Assembly: GCA_038230835.1 (NCBI GenBank)
Contig: JBBRMM010000021.1
Span: 1-53,623, forward strand
DNA length: 53,623 nucleotides
DNA from: DASUHT01 sp038230835
GTDB lineage: Bacteria > Actinomycetota > Thermoleophilia > Gaiellales > JAICJC01
Reading direction: 5' to 3'
The notes below the pieces were generated by a model. The model was not told where the DNA came from. It saw only the letters and a program-made list of their open reading frames with translations, and did no database searches. The translations under genes were made by a program, and so were the position numbers. The number at the start of each line of letters is the position of its first letter. The first letter of the stretch is position 1. This document shows, piece by piece, positions 1 to 8,224 of the stretch.

Positions 1-2
1 CC

Positions 3-347
3 GGGACGTACCAGGTGTCAGACGCCGCCAGCACCAACACCGGCACCGTGCGCGTGCCGACACAGGCCGCACCACTCACCGGCACCACCGCCGACACCTT
101 CACCATCACATGGGCGTCGCAAGCCGCCGGAGCCGATCAGGTCTACGACATTCAGATCAAGCGCCTCGGCTCGGGCGCATGGACGCCGTGGCAGACCGGC
201 GCCACGGCGGCCAGCGGGTCCTTCGACTCCTCCTCCCCAGATTGGGCGGGAGCAGGCACGTATCAGTTCAGGGCACGGCTCAGGAATGCCAGTACCGGGA
301 ACGACAGCGGTTACTCCCCGCCGTCCAAACCACTGACCATCTCATGA
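3..347 (+). CDS. Secreted or surface beta-sandwich protein, C-terminal fragment
   Basis: The reading frame is open from the window edge and ends at TGA, so the N-terminus lies outside. About 114 residues are visible. The first stretch (GTYQVSDAASTNTGTVRVP) looks like the last strands of a cupredoxin or Ig-like domain. The rest (about residues 23-110) has the aromatic and Gly/Pro spacing of a fibronectin type III domain, with TFTITWASQ, YDIQIKR and GTYQFRARLR strands and a polar TISstop end. The composition, rich in Ser, Thr and Gly with no cysteine, fits an exported protein. Its function cannot be read from this fragment. A GTG at 15 is only an internal codon. Confidence 0.6.
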   Translation, partial: GTYQVSDAASTNTGTVRVPTQAAPLTGTTADTFTITWASQAAGADQVYDIQIKRLGSGAWTPWQTGATAASGSFDSSSPDWAGAGTYQFRARLRNASTGNDSGYSPPSKPLTIS

Positions 348-432
348 CGAAGCAAGAGCGCCCGGGAATCGTGGTGAGCCACTGATATCGGCACCGGCCG
401 GTGGGACCCCTGGTCGGGGAGCAGCGGCCGGT

Positions 433-438
433 TAGACT
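433..438 (+). promoter_or_regulatory. -10 box TAGACT, leaderless promoter of the ABC operon
   Basis: TAGACT lies 6 nt before the GTG start at 445, which is too close for a ribosome binding site. Transcription probably starts at or next to the start codon. Confidence 0.55.
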
Positions 439-444
439 CGCTCC

Positions 445-1284
445 GTGCCGTACGCCCTCGAGGTGACCGACCTGCGCAAGCGCTACCGCGCGGTTGAGGC
501 GCTCGCCGGCGTCGACCTGCGCGTGGCCGAGGGCGAACTGGTCGGGCTGCTCGGACCCAACGGCGCCGGCAAGTCGACGCTGGTCAAGATCGGCTGCGGT
601 CTGGTGCGGCCGACATCAGGCACGGCGGTGGTGTGCGGGCACCCGGCCGGGTCGCGGCCGGCTCGCGAGGCACTCGGATACCTGGCGGAGCTGTTCCGGT
701 TTCCGGGCTGGATGGAGGCGGGCGAGCTGATGCGCCTGCACCAGCGCCTGTCCGGATCGTCCGGCGGAGAGCCCGAGCGACGCGGATTGCTCGAGCTGGT
801 CGGGCTCGCCGATGTCACCGGCCGCAAGGTGGCGGCGATGTCGAAGGGCATGCAGCAGCGGCTGGGGATCGCCCAGGCAATGATCGGCGAGCCCCGCCTG
901 CTGGTGCTGGACGAGCCGACCAGCGCGCTCGACCCGGCGGGGCGCCGGGTGGTACGTGAGCTGCTCGCGGATCTTCGCCGCCGGGGCGTCGCCGTGCTCC
1001 TCAACTCCCACCTGCTGTCGGAGGTCGAGCTGGTCTGCGACCGGGTGGTGATCATCTCGCGGGGCGAGGTGGTCGCCGAAGGACGCCCCGACGAACTGAC
1101 CTCGGCCGCCGGCGTTGACATCCGCACCGAGGCGGGGGTCACCCGCTACGACATCCCCCCCGATCAGGTGCCCGACCTGGTGGCGAAACTGGCAGCCGCC
1201 GGCGAGCGCGTGCACGCCGTCACACCGGTACGCTCGACCCTGGAAGAGGTGTACCTGCGCGCGGTCGAAGGACAGATGCGATGA
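445..1284 (+). CDS. ABC transporter ATP-binding protein
   Basis: This 279-residue nucleotide-binding subunit belongs to an ABC-2/CcmA/DrrA-type exporter. It has Walker A GPNGAGKST (residues 37-45), a signature region with the less usual form SKGMQQRLGIAQA, Walker B LLVLDEPTSALDP and the H-loop histidine in LLNSHLLSEVE. The C-terminal ~60 residues after the H-loop are the regulatory tail common in this family. The GTG start is set by a TAGACT -10 box six bases upstream. The permease gene overlaps the end by ATGA, so the two are translationally coupled. The substrate is unknown; lipids, drugs and polysaccharides are all handled by this family. Confidence 0.93.
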   Translation: MPYALEVTDLRKRYRAVEALAGVDLRVAEGELVGLLGPNGAGKSTLVKIGCGLVRPTSGTAVVCGHPAGSRPAREALGYLAELFRFPGWMEAGELMRLHQRLSGSSGGEPERRGLLELVGLADVTGRKVAAMSKGMQQRLGIAQAMIGEPRLLVLDEPTSALDPAGRRVVRELLADLRRRGVAVLLNSHLLSEVELVCDRVVIISRGEVVAEGRPDELTSAAGVDIRTEAGVTRYDIPPDQVPDLVAKLAAAGERVHAVTPVRSTLEEVYLRAVEGQMR

Positions 1285-2138
1285 CAGGGGTGCTGGTGAT
1301 CGCCGCCATGACCGTCGGCGAGCTGACCCGCAGACGGGTGTTCGTGGTCGTGCTGATCCTCACCGCGGGGTTCCTCACCCTGTACGGCGCGGCCAACGCC
1401 GCCGCCTTCCACGGCATCCGAACCGTGTCCCGCAACGGATCAGTTCCGGTGGATACGGTCGCGCTGGCGGGGGCGACCCTGGTCGGCCTGGCGATGTTCG
1501 CGACGCTCTTCCTGGGCGCGGTGCTGGCGGTCTTTCTGACCATGAGCGCCGTCCGCGGAGACGCCGAGCAGGGACTGCTACAGCCACTGGTGGTGCGCGG
1601 TCCCGGTCGCCGCGCGTTCTTCGCCGGACGGTTGCTGGCGGCCGGCGCGATCTCGGCGATGTACACGCTCGCCGTCTACCTGGCATCGGTGCTGCTGACC
1701 GGCTGGCTCGGCGGCTGGTGGCCCGACAGCGTGCTCTTGCCCGGGCTCGACCTGGCTCTGGCGGTCGCCATACTCGCCGGCCTGTCGCTGCTCGGATCGG
1801 TCTTCCTGTCCACCATCCCCAACGGCATCGCCGTGCTGATGGTGTACGGCGCCGGCCTGGTCGCGGGCCTGATCGGCCAGATCGGCTATGCGTTGCCGTC
1901 CCAGCAACTGCAGCAGATCGGCCGCATCAGCTCGTGGGCGCTGCCGTTCGACGCCCTCTACCAGAGCGGGCTGCACGCGCTGACCGCCCACACCGAGGGC
2001 GTGGCCGGGGTTATCGTGCACCTGGGGCCGCTGGGAGGCGCCCAGGCAGCAGGGCCGGGCCTCGGCGTATGGGCCGTCGGCTATCTGATCGCGACGGTGG
2101 CCGCCGCGCAGGCCGTCTTTGCCCGCCGCGACCTCTGA
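1281..2138 (+). CDS. ABC-2 type transporter permease
   Basis: This 285-residue integral membrane protein starts inside the ATPase stop codon (ATGA) and so forms the membrane half of the exporter. Several hydrophobic segments are visible: near residues 20-40, 60-95 (VALAGATLVGLAMFATLFLGAVLAVFL), 115-145, 155-200 and the last 30 residues. Charged loops between them include SAVRGDAEQGLLQPLVVRGPGRR, typical of the cytoplasmic loop of ABC-2/NosY-like permeases, where the element after 'GD.E.G' contacts the ATPase. With one ATPase and one permease, the working unit is probably a homodimer of each. Confidence 0.88.
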   Translation: MTGVLVIAAMTVGELTRRRVFVVVLILTAGFLTLYGAANAAAFHGIRTVSRNGSVPVDTVALAGATLVGLAMFATLFLGAVLAVFLTMSAVRGDAEQGLLQPLVVRGPGRRAFFAGRLLAAGAISAMYTLAVYLASVLLTGWLGGWWPDSVLLPGLDLALAVAILAGLSLLGSVFLSTIPNGIAVLMVYGAGLVAGLIGQIGYALPSQQLQQIGRISSWALPFDALYQSGLHALTAHTEGVAGVIVHLGPLGGAQAAGPGLGVWAVGYLIATVAAAQAVFARRDL

Positions 2139-2187
2139 CGCCCGCCATAAAGATCCCCGGCCGACGGACGATCACGGGTCCGCCCCC

Positions 2188-3792
2188 ATGCAGCAGCACG
2201 ACCCGTCTCCCATCGACAACGCCGAGACCGATCCCGCACCTGCCGCACCGCAGCAGATAGCGCTTCGGGCGGCGCAGCGCGTCTCAGACGTGGTGCGCCC
2301 GCTGGTGGACGAGATCATGGACGGCTGCGACGGGGCGCACTCGTCGGCCGACGAGGCCAGGGGGGTGACCGACGGCATCGCCCGCGGGGTCGCAAGGCTG
2401 GGCGCCGCCGTCGGTGAGACGGTCGCATCGATGGACGCGATCCGGTCGGGGGCGGACGCGTCCACCGGCGATGCGGTCGCAGGCCTGTGCGACGTGCGCG
2501 AACAGGTGCTGGCTGTCGCCGGGGAGATCCACGCCCTGGCCGAGTCGGTCACGGGCATGACGACGTTCGTGGACACGATCAGAGCGATCGCCGACCAGAC
2601 CCGCCTGCTGTCGTTGAACGCTCGCATCGAGGCCGCCCGCGCGGGCGACGCCGGGCGGGGCTTCGCAGTCGTCGCAGAAGAGGTGCGCAAGCTCGCCCAG
2701 ACCGCCGCCGTGCAGGCCGACTCGGTGTCCGAGACGATCGCCCGCATCCAACACGAGGCGGTCGCCGCAAGCGACACCGTGTCCGCGGCCACCGGCAACC
2801 TGGACACGCTTTCGGACAACCTCGAAGGGCTGCGGGTCGACTCGGCGGGACGCTGGGATCGAGCGCTCGCCCAGGTCGGCCAGATCGGGGATCGCGGCCG
2901 GGACGTGGACGTCGCCAACCGCCAGGTGCAGACCGCTGCCGCGCGTGCGCAGGAGGACATCGCGGCCATCGCTGCCGCCGCCGATCGGCTGGCCAGGATC
3001 GATACGGCCGCGATCGATCTGCTCGGAGGGCCTGCGCGGGAGCGCCCGCTGCTGGACGAGGTACGCGCCCGGGGCACGCTGCGGGTCGGCGTCTGGCACG
3101 GGTTCCGGGGACTCAACTTCCGACATCCGCACACCGACGAGCTTGTGGGCCTGGAGGTGGAACTGCTGGAGGAGATCGGCCGCGCCCTCGGCGTGAAGAC
3201 CGAGATGGTCGATGCCCCCTGGGTCGACCTGCCCAAGAAGCTGAAGCGGCGCGAGTTCGACCTACTCTTCTGCGCACTCATCCCGTCACCCGACTACCGC
3301 GGTATCCGCTACTCGCTGCCGTACCTGGACATGGGCCTGGTGACGATGCGCAGATTCGGCGATGCCTCCGTCCCGGACGCCGGCAGCCTGTCGGGGAAGA
3401 CGGTCGGCATCATCGCCGACCCGGCCGCGCGGGCGGCACTGGACGCCTGCGGGATCGCTCCCGCCGACCTGCGCGAGGTGTACGACGACGACTACTACGA
3501 CCCGGTCGCCGACGGCGTCTACGACGGCTTCATCATCGACCTGCCGATCGTGCACTGGTGTGCCGCCGACCCGGCCAGCCCGTGGCACGGGAGAATCGAG
3601 ACGGTCGGCGACCCGATCACAAGATGGATCTACTGTGCAGCGGTTCGCAACGATGAGGCCTCGGCGGGCCTACTCGGTGAGGTCGACGCAGCCATCGCGC
3701 AGCTCAAGGCGTCACCTCGCTACCGCACGATCGTCGAGCGCTGGCAGGGCCGGATGTACGACTGGGGCCTGACCGCCCCGGACTTCCTGTAA
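2188..3792 (+). CDS. Soluble chemoreceptor-like protein: MCP signalling domain fused to solute-binding domain
   Basis: This 534-residue protein has no signal peptide and no membrane segment. Residues about 30-270 form a long heptad-rich helix region. It contains the methyl-accepting chemotaxis hairpin tip (IRAIADQTRLLSLNARIEAA and GRGFAVVAEEVRKLA, residues about 131-170), which docks CheA/CheW in the family. Residues about 289-534 match family 3 amino-acid solute-binding proteins: RGTLRVGV at the start, GLEVELLEEIGRALGV, and a closing SPRYRTIVERWQ. That fold is normally extracytoplasmic, so a cytoplasmic copy at the C-terminus of an MCP is unusual. I chose ATG 2188 over a TTG at 2119 that lies inside the permease. 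No other che gene is in the window. Confidence 0.85.
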   Translation: MQQHDPSPIDNAETDPAPAAPQQIALRAAQRVSDVVRPLVDEIMDGCDGAHSSADEARGVTDGIARGVARLGAAVGETVASMDAIRSGADASTGDAVAGLCDVREQVLAVAGEIHALAESVTGMTTFVDTIRAIADQTRLLSLNARIEAARAGDAGRGFAVVAEEVRKLAQTAAVQADSVSETIARIQHEAVAASDTVSAATGNLDTLSDNLEGLRVDSAGRWDRALAQVGQIGDRGRDVDVANRQVQTAAARAQEDIAAIAAAADRLARIDTAAIDLLGGPARERPLLDEVRARGTLRVGVWHGFRGLNFRHPHTDELVGLEVELLEEIGRALGVKTEMVDAPWVDLPKKLKRREFDLLFCALIPSPDYRGIRYSLPYLDMGLVTMRRFGDASVPDAGSLSGKTVGIIADPAARAALDACGIAPADLREVYDDDYYDPVADGVYDGFIIDLPIVHWCAADPASPWHGRIETVGDPITRWIYCAAVRNDEASAGLLGEVDAAIAQLKASPRYRTIVERWQGRMYDWGLTAPDFL

Positions 3793-3808
3793 CGCCCGCG
3801 TCCGTAGG

Positions 3809-4942
3809 TCAGGCGCCGAACCAGCGGGCACTTCGGCTCGAGCCGAAGTGCTGCTTCTCGGCGACCAGCGCCTCGGACGGCTCCCGGAACGTCCCCGTCG
3901 GCTTCGGCCCGGACAGGAAGTCCACGTCGACGCGGCCCACCCGGCCGCCGCCGAACTCGATGTAGCACGAGCCGAGCCCGTCGTACGCTCCCGGCTGGGC
4001 ACTGCCCCGCAGCTTGGCGATCAACGACTTGGCGACGACCCGCGCTGCGCCCTCGGCGAACACCCCGGCCTTCGGCACACCCACGGTGGACACGTCGCCG
4101 ACCGCGTACACATCCGGAAACCGCGTCTCCAGCGTCCGCGAGTTCACCGGCACGTAGCCATCCTCCGTCATCCCGCTCGCCACGACCACGTCGGGGGCGC
4201 GATGCTTGGGCACGCCGAGAAAGAGGTCGTAGGGCAACTCGGTACCGTCCTCCAGCACGGCGACCGACCGAGCCGGGTCGAGAGCGCTCACCCGACGGCC
4301 GGCCACAAACTCGATGCCGCGGTCGGCAAAGGCGGCGAGCAGGGCGCGCGACGTATCCGGTGAGGGCGGCACCGGTGTCCCAAACGGGATCACCAGCGAG
4401 ATCTCACAGTCGGCGCGGACGCCCCGCGAGGCCAGGTACTCGTCGAGCAGCAGGGCTGCCTCACTGGGCGCCGGCGGGCACTTGAAGGGTGCCCCGCAGA
4501 CGCCGACGATCGCCCGACCGCGCGAGAATGTCGGGAGCACCTCGGCCAGCCGCTCGGCGCCGGCGACGGAGTAGAACTCGTTGCCCCCCTCGGCAAGTCC
4601 GGGAGTCGCGTCCAGGTCGTAGTCGGCACCGAGCGCCACCACCAGCACATCGGCCTCGTGGACGCCGCCGTCGGTCGTCACCGAGCGCTCCTCGGGATCG
4701 ATCGCCGTGATCGTCCGGCGGAGGAAGCGCACGCCGGGCTTTGCAATGTCATGGTAGGCGAGGCGGACGGCGTCAGGTGTCGTGCGGCCGAACATCACGT
4801 CGAGCTTCGAGTACCCGAAGACGAACGCGTCGTTCTGGTCGATGAGGGTCACGTCGGCGTCGTCGCCGAGCGCCTCCGACAACGTCGTCGCCAACTCGAG
4901 GCCGCCGAATCCGGCTCCCAGGATGACGATTCGGGACTTCAC
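3809..4942 (-). CDS. FAD/NAD(P)-dependent oxidoreductase, sulfide:quinone reductase-like
   Basis: The 377-residue protein opens with a Rossmann FAD site, VILGAGFGGLELA (residues about 5-17). It carries the cysteine-bearing motif GVCGAPFKCPPAPSEAALLLDE in the middle, an FAD-contacting VYAVGDVS near residue 290, and a C-terminal membrane-surface region with CYIEFGGGRVGRVDVDF. These match the sulfide:quinone oxidoreductase/flavocytochrome c flavin family, which passes electrons to quinones at the membrane. Whether sulfide is the substrate is not settled, because the three SQR cysteines cannot all be assigned. The GTG start at 4942 was chosen because any longer frame runs into the tRNA gene upstream. 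Confidence 0.8.
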   Translation of the reverse strand: MKSRIVILGAGFGGLELATTLSEALGDDADVTLIDQNDAFVFGYSKLDVMFGRTTPDAVRLAYHDIAKPGVRFLRRTITAIDPEERSVTTDGGVHEADVLVVALGADYDLDATPGLAEGGNEFYSVAGAERLAEVLPTFSRGRAIVGVCGAPFKCPPAPSEAALLLDEYLASRGVRADCEISLVIPFGTPVPPSPDTSRALLAAFADRGIEFVAGRRVSALDPARSVAVLEDGTELPYDLFLGVPKHRAPDVVVASGMTEDGYVPVNSRTLETRFPDVYAVGDVSTVGVPKAGVFAEGAARVVAKSLIAKLRGSAQPGAYDGLGSCYIEFGGGRVGRVDVDFLSGPKPTGTFREPSEALVAEKQHFGSSRSARWFGA

Positions 4943-5086
4943 CGCGCGATCATAACCGCTGGTGAGCTCACGAAACGATGAGGCCAAGCCGTGGCTGAGA
5001 CCCGGTAGACTCCAACCCTCAAGCACGAGGGAAGACAGCGCCGGACCGGCCACGATGGTCGCAAAGACGCTCCCAGCTTGAGATAC

Positions 5087-5159
5087 GCGCCCGTAGCTCA
5101 GGGGATAGAGCGCTGCCCTGCGGAGGCAGAGGTCGCACGTTCGAATCGTGCCGGGCGCG
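5087..5159 (+). tRNA. tRNA-Arg (anticodon GCG)
   Basis: All four arms can be paired. The acceptor GCGCCCG pairs with CGGGCGC and is followed by discriminator G. The D stem is GCTC/GAGC. The anticodon stem CTGCC/GGCAG encloses loop CTGCGGA. The T stem GCACG/CGTGC encloses TTCGAAT. The anticodon at 5120-5122 is GCG, which reads CGC (and CGU by wobble). CCA is not encoded. The body closely resembles bacterial tRNA-Arg(CCG). A TAGACT box at about 5006 may be its promoter, giving a short 5' leader. Confidence 0.95.
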
Positions 5160-5303
5160 TGAGTGCGCCACCACGCCGGGCCTCGAAAGATGGGACACCC
5201 GCGCCAGATCACTCGCTCGTTCGACCGATTCGATCACCTAGACCTGACGATCGGCAGACACAACACGGGGGCAAGGCGCCACCGGCGCTCACCCCTCGCG
5301 CCC

Positions 5304-5804
5304 TCAGGCGTCGGCGATCGGCCGGCCCACGACCAGCACGTCGAGCAGATCCGAGTCGAGCTCCCGGTAGCTCGCGTCGGGGCGCACGCCCAGGGCATCG
5401 ATGGTCTTCGCGAAGAAACAACGGGCCGTGGCGGCAAGCACCACGTCCATGATGTCGGTATCGGAGAGTCCCAGCTCGCGGAGCCGCGCGTAGTCGTTCT
5501 CGCCGATCGACGGGGCGTCGTCGACGACACGTTCGGCGAGGTCCATGACGGCGAGGTCGACGTCGTCCAGCCCCGCCCCTCGCCGGTCGATCGCGATCTG
5601 CCGCACGGGCTCAGCGAAGCGATCGATCAGCACCGAGCCGTGGGCGAGGCTGCAGTAGCTTGAGCGCAGCCGCTGCGCGGCCGCGAACGTGGCCAGCTCG
5701 TACCTCCGCAGATCCATTCCGGCCTTGATCGCACCGTTGAGCTGAACCCAGGCCGCGTAGACCTCCGGTCGTTCGGTGAACGCACGCTCGAAGTTCGTCG
5801 GCAT
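5304..5804 (-). CDS. Carboxymuconolactone decarboxylase / AhpD-like family protein
   Basis: This 166-residue all-helical protein of the CMD/AhpD fold contains RLRSSYCSLAHGSVL, the position of the family's redox C-x-x-C-x-x-x-H motif. Here the first cysteine is serine (S-S-Y-C-S-L-A-H), so only the second cysteine and the histidine remain. Classical disulfide-based peroxidase chemistry therefore looks impaired. The rest (AVMDLAERVVDDAPSI, GLSDTDIMDVVLAATARCFFAKTIDALG) matches the family core. The start ATG 5804 gives MPTNFERAF. A weak -10 (CAGACT) sits six bases upstream, and the Kelch gene ends 42 bp upstream on the same strand. Confidence 0.8.
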   Translation of the reverse strand: MPTNFERAFTERPEVYAAWVQLNGAIKAGMDLRRYELATFAAAQRLRSSYCSLAHGSVLIDRFAEPVRQIAIDRRGAGLDDVDLAVMDLAERVVDDAPSIGENDYARLRELGLSDTDIMDVVLAATARCFFAKTIDALGVRPDASYRELDSDLLDVLVVGRPIADA

Positions 5805-5846
5805 GCGCAGAGTCTGCCACAGCCACCTCGCCAGAATCACGCCCGG

Positions 5847-7451
5847 TTACTGGATCACGAAGAGCCCGTCCAGCGCGATGCTGTCGATCGTGTCTACGAC
5901 GACCGTGTGCGGACCGGAAGTCGGGAAGTCGACGCGGTACAGAACATGGCGGGTCGAGGTCGACGAGTAGGCGGTGTTCGCCGTCGCGACCGGCGTCCCG
6001 TCGAGGGACACTGTGGCCGAGCCGTATACCGGCCCTCGGGTACAGGTAATCGCCAGCGCACGGCCGGTGAACGAGAACGTCGCGGTCGCGTCGGCGCCAC
6101 CACCGGAGGCGACCGCCACCGATCCACCAAAGGTGGTGTCTTCGGCGACAGTGGCCCACGACCCGGTATAGGTCACCGACGGGCTCGTTTGATCGACGAG
6201 CTGGACTGCGAACGGCAGACCGACAACCGGCGAGCTGACATTGCCGAAGCAATCTTGCGCGTACGTCTGCAGGACGTAGGTGTGCCCGGCAAAGAAGGAG
6301 AACGGAGACACCACGTTCGTGGACGGCCCACCGTCGGTGCTGAGCGAATACGACTGGAAACAGACGCCATCGCCGTCCGACGCTGTCGAACTCAGGCCGA
6401 GCTGGAGGCCGGCCCTCCGGTTCTGTGGCACCTTCCCGCTGACGAACACGGCCCGGGGGACGCCCACCTCGGGTGGCAGCTCGTCGATCAGTGTCTGCAC
6501 CCGCTCCGTCGGTACTCCCAGCGCGTACCCCCCCGCGGCGTACACCCCGACTCCGGCATCGGCGTCGGCGGCGGCTGGGTCGCCGGCCACCGCGAGGTAC
6601 TCGGTGGGTACGTCGAGCGACTTCCCTGGCGACCACCGGCCGGTGGTGGTGTCGTATGTCTCGACGCTGGCCAGCGCACCGATGCGGGCATTGAATCCGC
6701 CGACCGCGTAGATCAGGCTGCCAAACCCGACCGCGGCCCCGAACTCTTCGCGGGGGGTGGGCACCGGCCGTTGCGTCGTCCACGTTCCGGTTCCGGTATC
6801 GAGCGCCTCGACCGTCCCGACGGTTCCTCCGCTCGCCTCCCCGCCGATCGCGTAGATCAGTCCATCCGGGCCCCGCACCGCGGCCAGTCCCGCTCTCGGC
6901 GACGAGAGCGACGGGCCGGCCGACCACGTTCGAGAGGCCGGGTCGAAGACCTCGACCGTCGAGAGCAGGCTGCCGAAGTCCGTGCGACCACCGACCACGT
7001 ACAACTTCCCGTCGCTGCCGAACGCCGCCGCGAAGTCGTATCGCGCCTGTGGCATTGCCGGTAGCCGCTTCCAGCTGTCGGTCTTGGGCTGGTACGCCTC
7101 GAGCGCAGCCGATACGCACGAGCACTCGTCGGCGATCCCACCCACCGCATACACCCTGCCGTCCGGGCCGGCGGCGGCGGCGAGCTGCGAGCGCGGGGTG
7201 GGCATGTCGGCGCCCAGGGTCGAGACGTGGCTCTGCGCGCTCCAGAACAGGATCCGGGTCGCGGCCGGGTCATACACCCCGCCCACCACCACCAGCTTGC
7301 CTTCCGCGAAAGCGGCAGCCTCGCCCCAGTCTGCGGAGGGCATCACCAGATCAGCCCTCCAAGACGCCGAGCTTGAGCCGGGTGTCACCGACGCGATCGC
7401 CACCGCCAGCAGGGCGATCGCGGCGGCGCGCGTGCGCACCCCCTGTTGCAT
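5847..7451 (-). CDS. Secreted Kelch-repeat beta-propeller protein with C-terminal Ig-like domains
   Basis: The 534-residue protein has an N-terminal signal peptide (MQQGVRTRAAAIALLAVAIA..., cut near SSSASW). Six Kelch blades follow, each marked by a double glycine after a hydrophobic strand: KLVVVGG, VYAVGG, KLYVVGG, IYAIGG, IYAVGG and VYAAGG. The last ~200 residues are Ser/Thr/Gly-rich beta sandwich with four cysteines, ending in a galactose-binding-like strand pattern. Such proteins work outside the cell in carbohydrate or cell-surface interaction, but the ligand is unknown. ATG 7451 is preferred over longer starts because TACATT sits six bases before it. Confidence 0.85.
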   Translation of the reverse strand: MQQGVRTRAAAIALLAVAIASVTPGSSSASWRADLVMPSADWGEAAAFAEGKLVVVGGVYDPAATRILFWSAQSHVSTLGADMPTPRSQLAAAAGPDGRVYAVGGIADECSCVSAALEAYQPKTDSWKRLPAMPQARYDFAAAFGSDGKLYVVGGRTDFGSLLSTVEVFDPASRTWSAGPSLSSPRAGLAAVRGPDGLIYAIGGEASGGTVGTVEALDTGTGTWTTQRPVPTPREEFGAAVGFGSLIYAVGGFNARIGALASVETYDTTTGRWSPGKSLDVPTEYLAVAGDPAAADADAGVGVYAAGGYALGVPTERVQTLIDELPPEVGVPRAVFVSGKVPQNRRAGLQLGLSSTASDGDGVCFQSYSLSTDGGPSTNVVSPFSFFAGHTYVLQTYAQDCFGNVSSPVVGLPFAVQLVDQTSPSVTYTGSWATVAEDTTFGGSVAVASGGGADATATFSFTGRALAITCTRGPVYGSATVSLDGTPVATANTAYSSTSTRHVLYRVDFPTSGPHTVVVDTIDSIALDGLFVIQ

Positions 7452-7457
7452 ACGACC

Positions 7458-7463
7458 AATGTA
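7458..7463 (-). promoter_or_regulatory. -10 box TACATT, leaderless promoter of the Kelch gene
   Basis: TACATT on the minus strand, 6 nt before the start at 7451. It decides the start among several in-frame candidates. Confidence 0.5.
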
Positions 7464-7527
7464 CCACTGCACGCGTGCGCTTCGAGAACCTGGGTTAGCC
7501 GCAGTCTCCATCACCGGAGGTTGCCGG

Positions 7528-7533
7528 TAGGCT
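7528..7533 (+). promoter_or_regulatory. -10 box TAGGCT, leaderless promoter
   Basis: TAGGCT lies 7 nt before ATG 7541 and drives the EcsC-like/serine hydrolase pair. It is back to back with the Kelch promoter. Confidence 0.5.
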
Positions 7534-7540
7534 GCGGTAC

Positions 7541-8224
7541 ATGGGTGGCGTACCCCGCCTGGCGATCAACGCAGTCGTCGATCGACTCGCCGTGGCCACC
7601 GAACGCGCCGTCGGAGTGGTGGTGATCCAACGGGCTGACGCCATCCGGGCGCGAGTCGCCAGGCTGCGCCGCGACCATCCCGATCTCGATCGGCGCGGAC
7701 TCGCCCATCATGCGGTCGTCACGCTGGGCCGCCTCGTTGCGGGGTCGGGTGCTGTCAGCGCAATCCCCGCGATGCTGCCCGGGCCAGGTACGGCGGTCGA
7801 GGTGGGTGCAGCGATCAGCGACATCTCGTTCCTGACGACCTCCCAGGTCGAGCTGATCCTGGTGATCGCGTCCATCTATGGTCATCCGCTCGATGACCAC
7901 GAGGGCCGCCGACTGGACGTCCTCCTGACATTCGGCGTCGACGCTGGCCTGGTCACGCTTCGCCACGACGGAACGCTGACGATCCGCGGCGCGCGGTACA
8001 GCCGGGAGGAGATCCGTACCGCCGGTGCCACAGGACTGGCGGAACGCATCAACCGACGACTGGCGACGCAGGTGGTGGCGCGACTGGCGCGCCGTCGCGC
8101 ACATGTTCTGCTCGGTCGTGAGTTGCCGTTGCTCGGGATCGGGGTGGCGGCCGGCTACAACCATCGGTCCACCCACAAGACCGGAGCCGCCGCCATCCGC
8201 TACTTCGAGCACATCGACCGATGA
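7541..8224 (+). CDS. EcsC-like family protein
   Basis: This 227-residue protein resembles the EcsC family. A hydrophobic Gly/Ala/Pro stretch (AVSAIPAMLPGPGTAVEVGAAISDISFLTTSQVELILVIASIYG, residues about 70-115) is followed by D-rich helices and a C-terminal glycine segment (LLGRELPLLGIGVAAGYNHRSTHKTGAAAIRYF). The molecular role of EcsC proteins is not well defined. The stop overlaps the next start as ATGA, so it is co-translated with the serine hydrolase. The call rests on overall pattern, not catalytic residues. Confidence 0.55.
   Translation: MGGVPRLAINAVVDRLAVATERAVGVVVIQRADAIRARVARLRRDHPDLDRRGLAHHAVVTLGRLVAGSGAVSAIPAMLPGPGTAVEVGAAISDISFLTTSQVELILVIASIYGHPLDDHEGRRLDVLLTFGVDAGLVTLRHDGTLTIRGARYSREEIRTAGATGLAERINRRLATQVVARLARRRAHVLLGRELPLLGIGVAAGYNHRSTHKTGAAAIRYFEHIDR

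Noticed and set aside
3809..5212. 467-codon version of the flavoprotein
   Set aside because: It would run through the tRNA-Arg gene; the FAD motif begins right after GTG 4942.
5611..7125. 504-codon minus-strand open frame
   Set aside because: It lies in another frame of the Kelch gene and has the Arg/Gly-rich composition of a GC-shadow frame with no domain.
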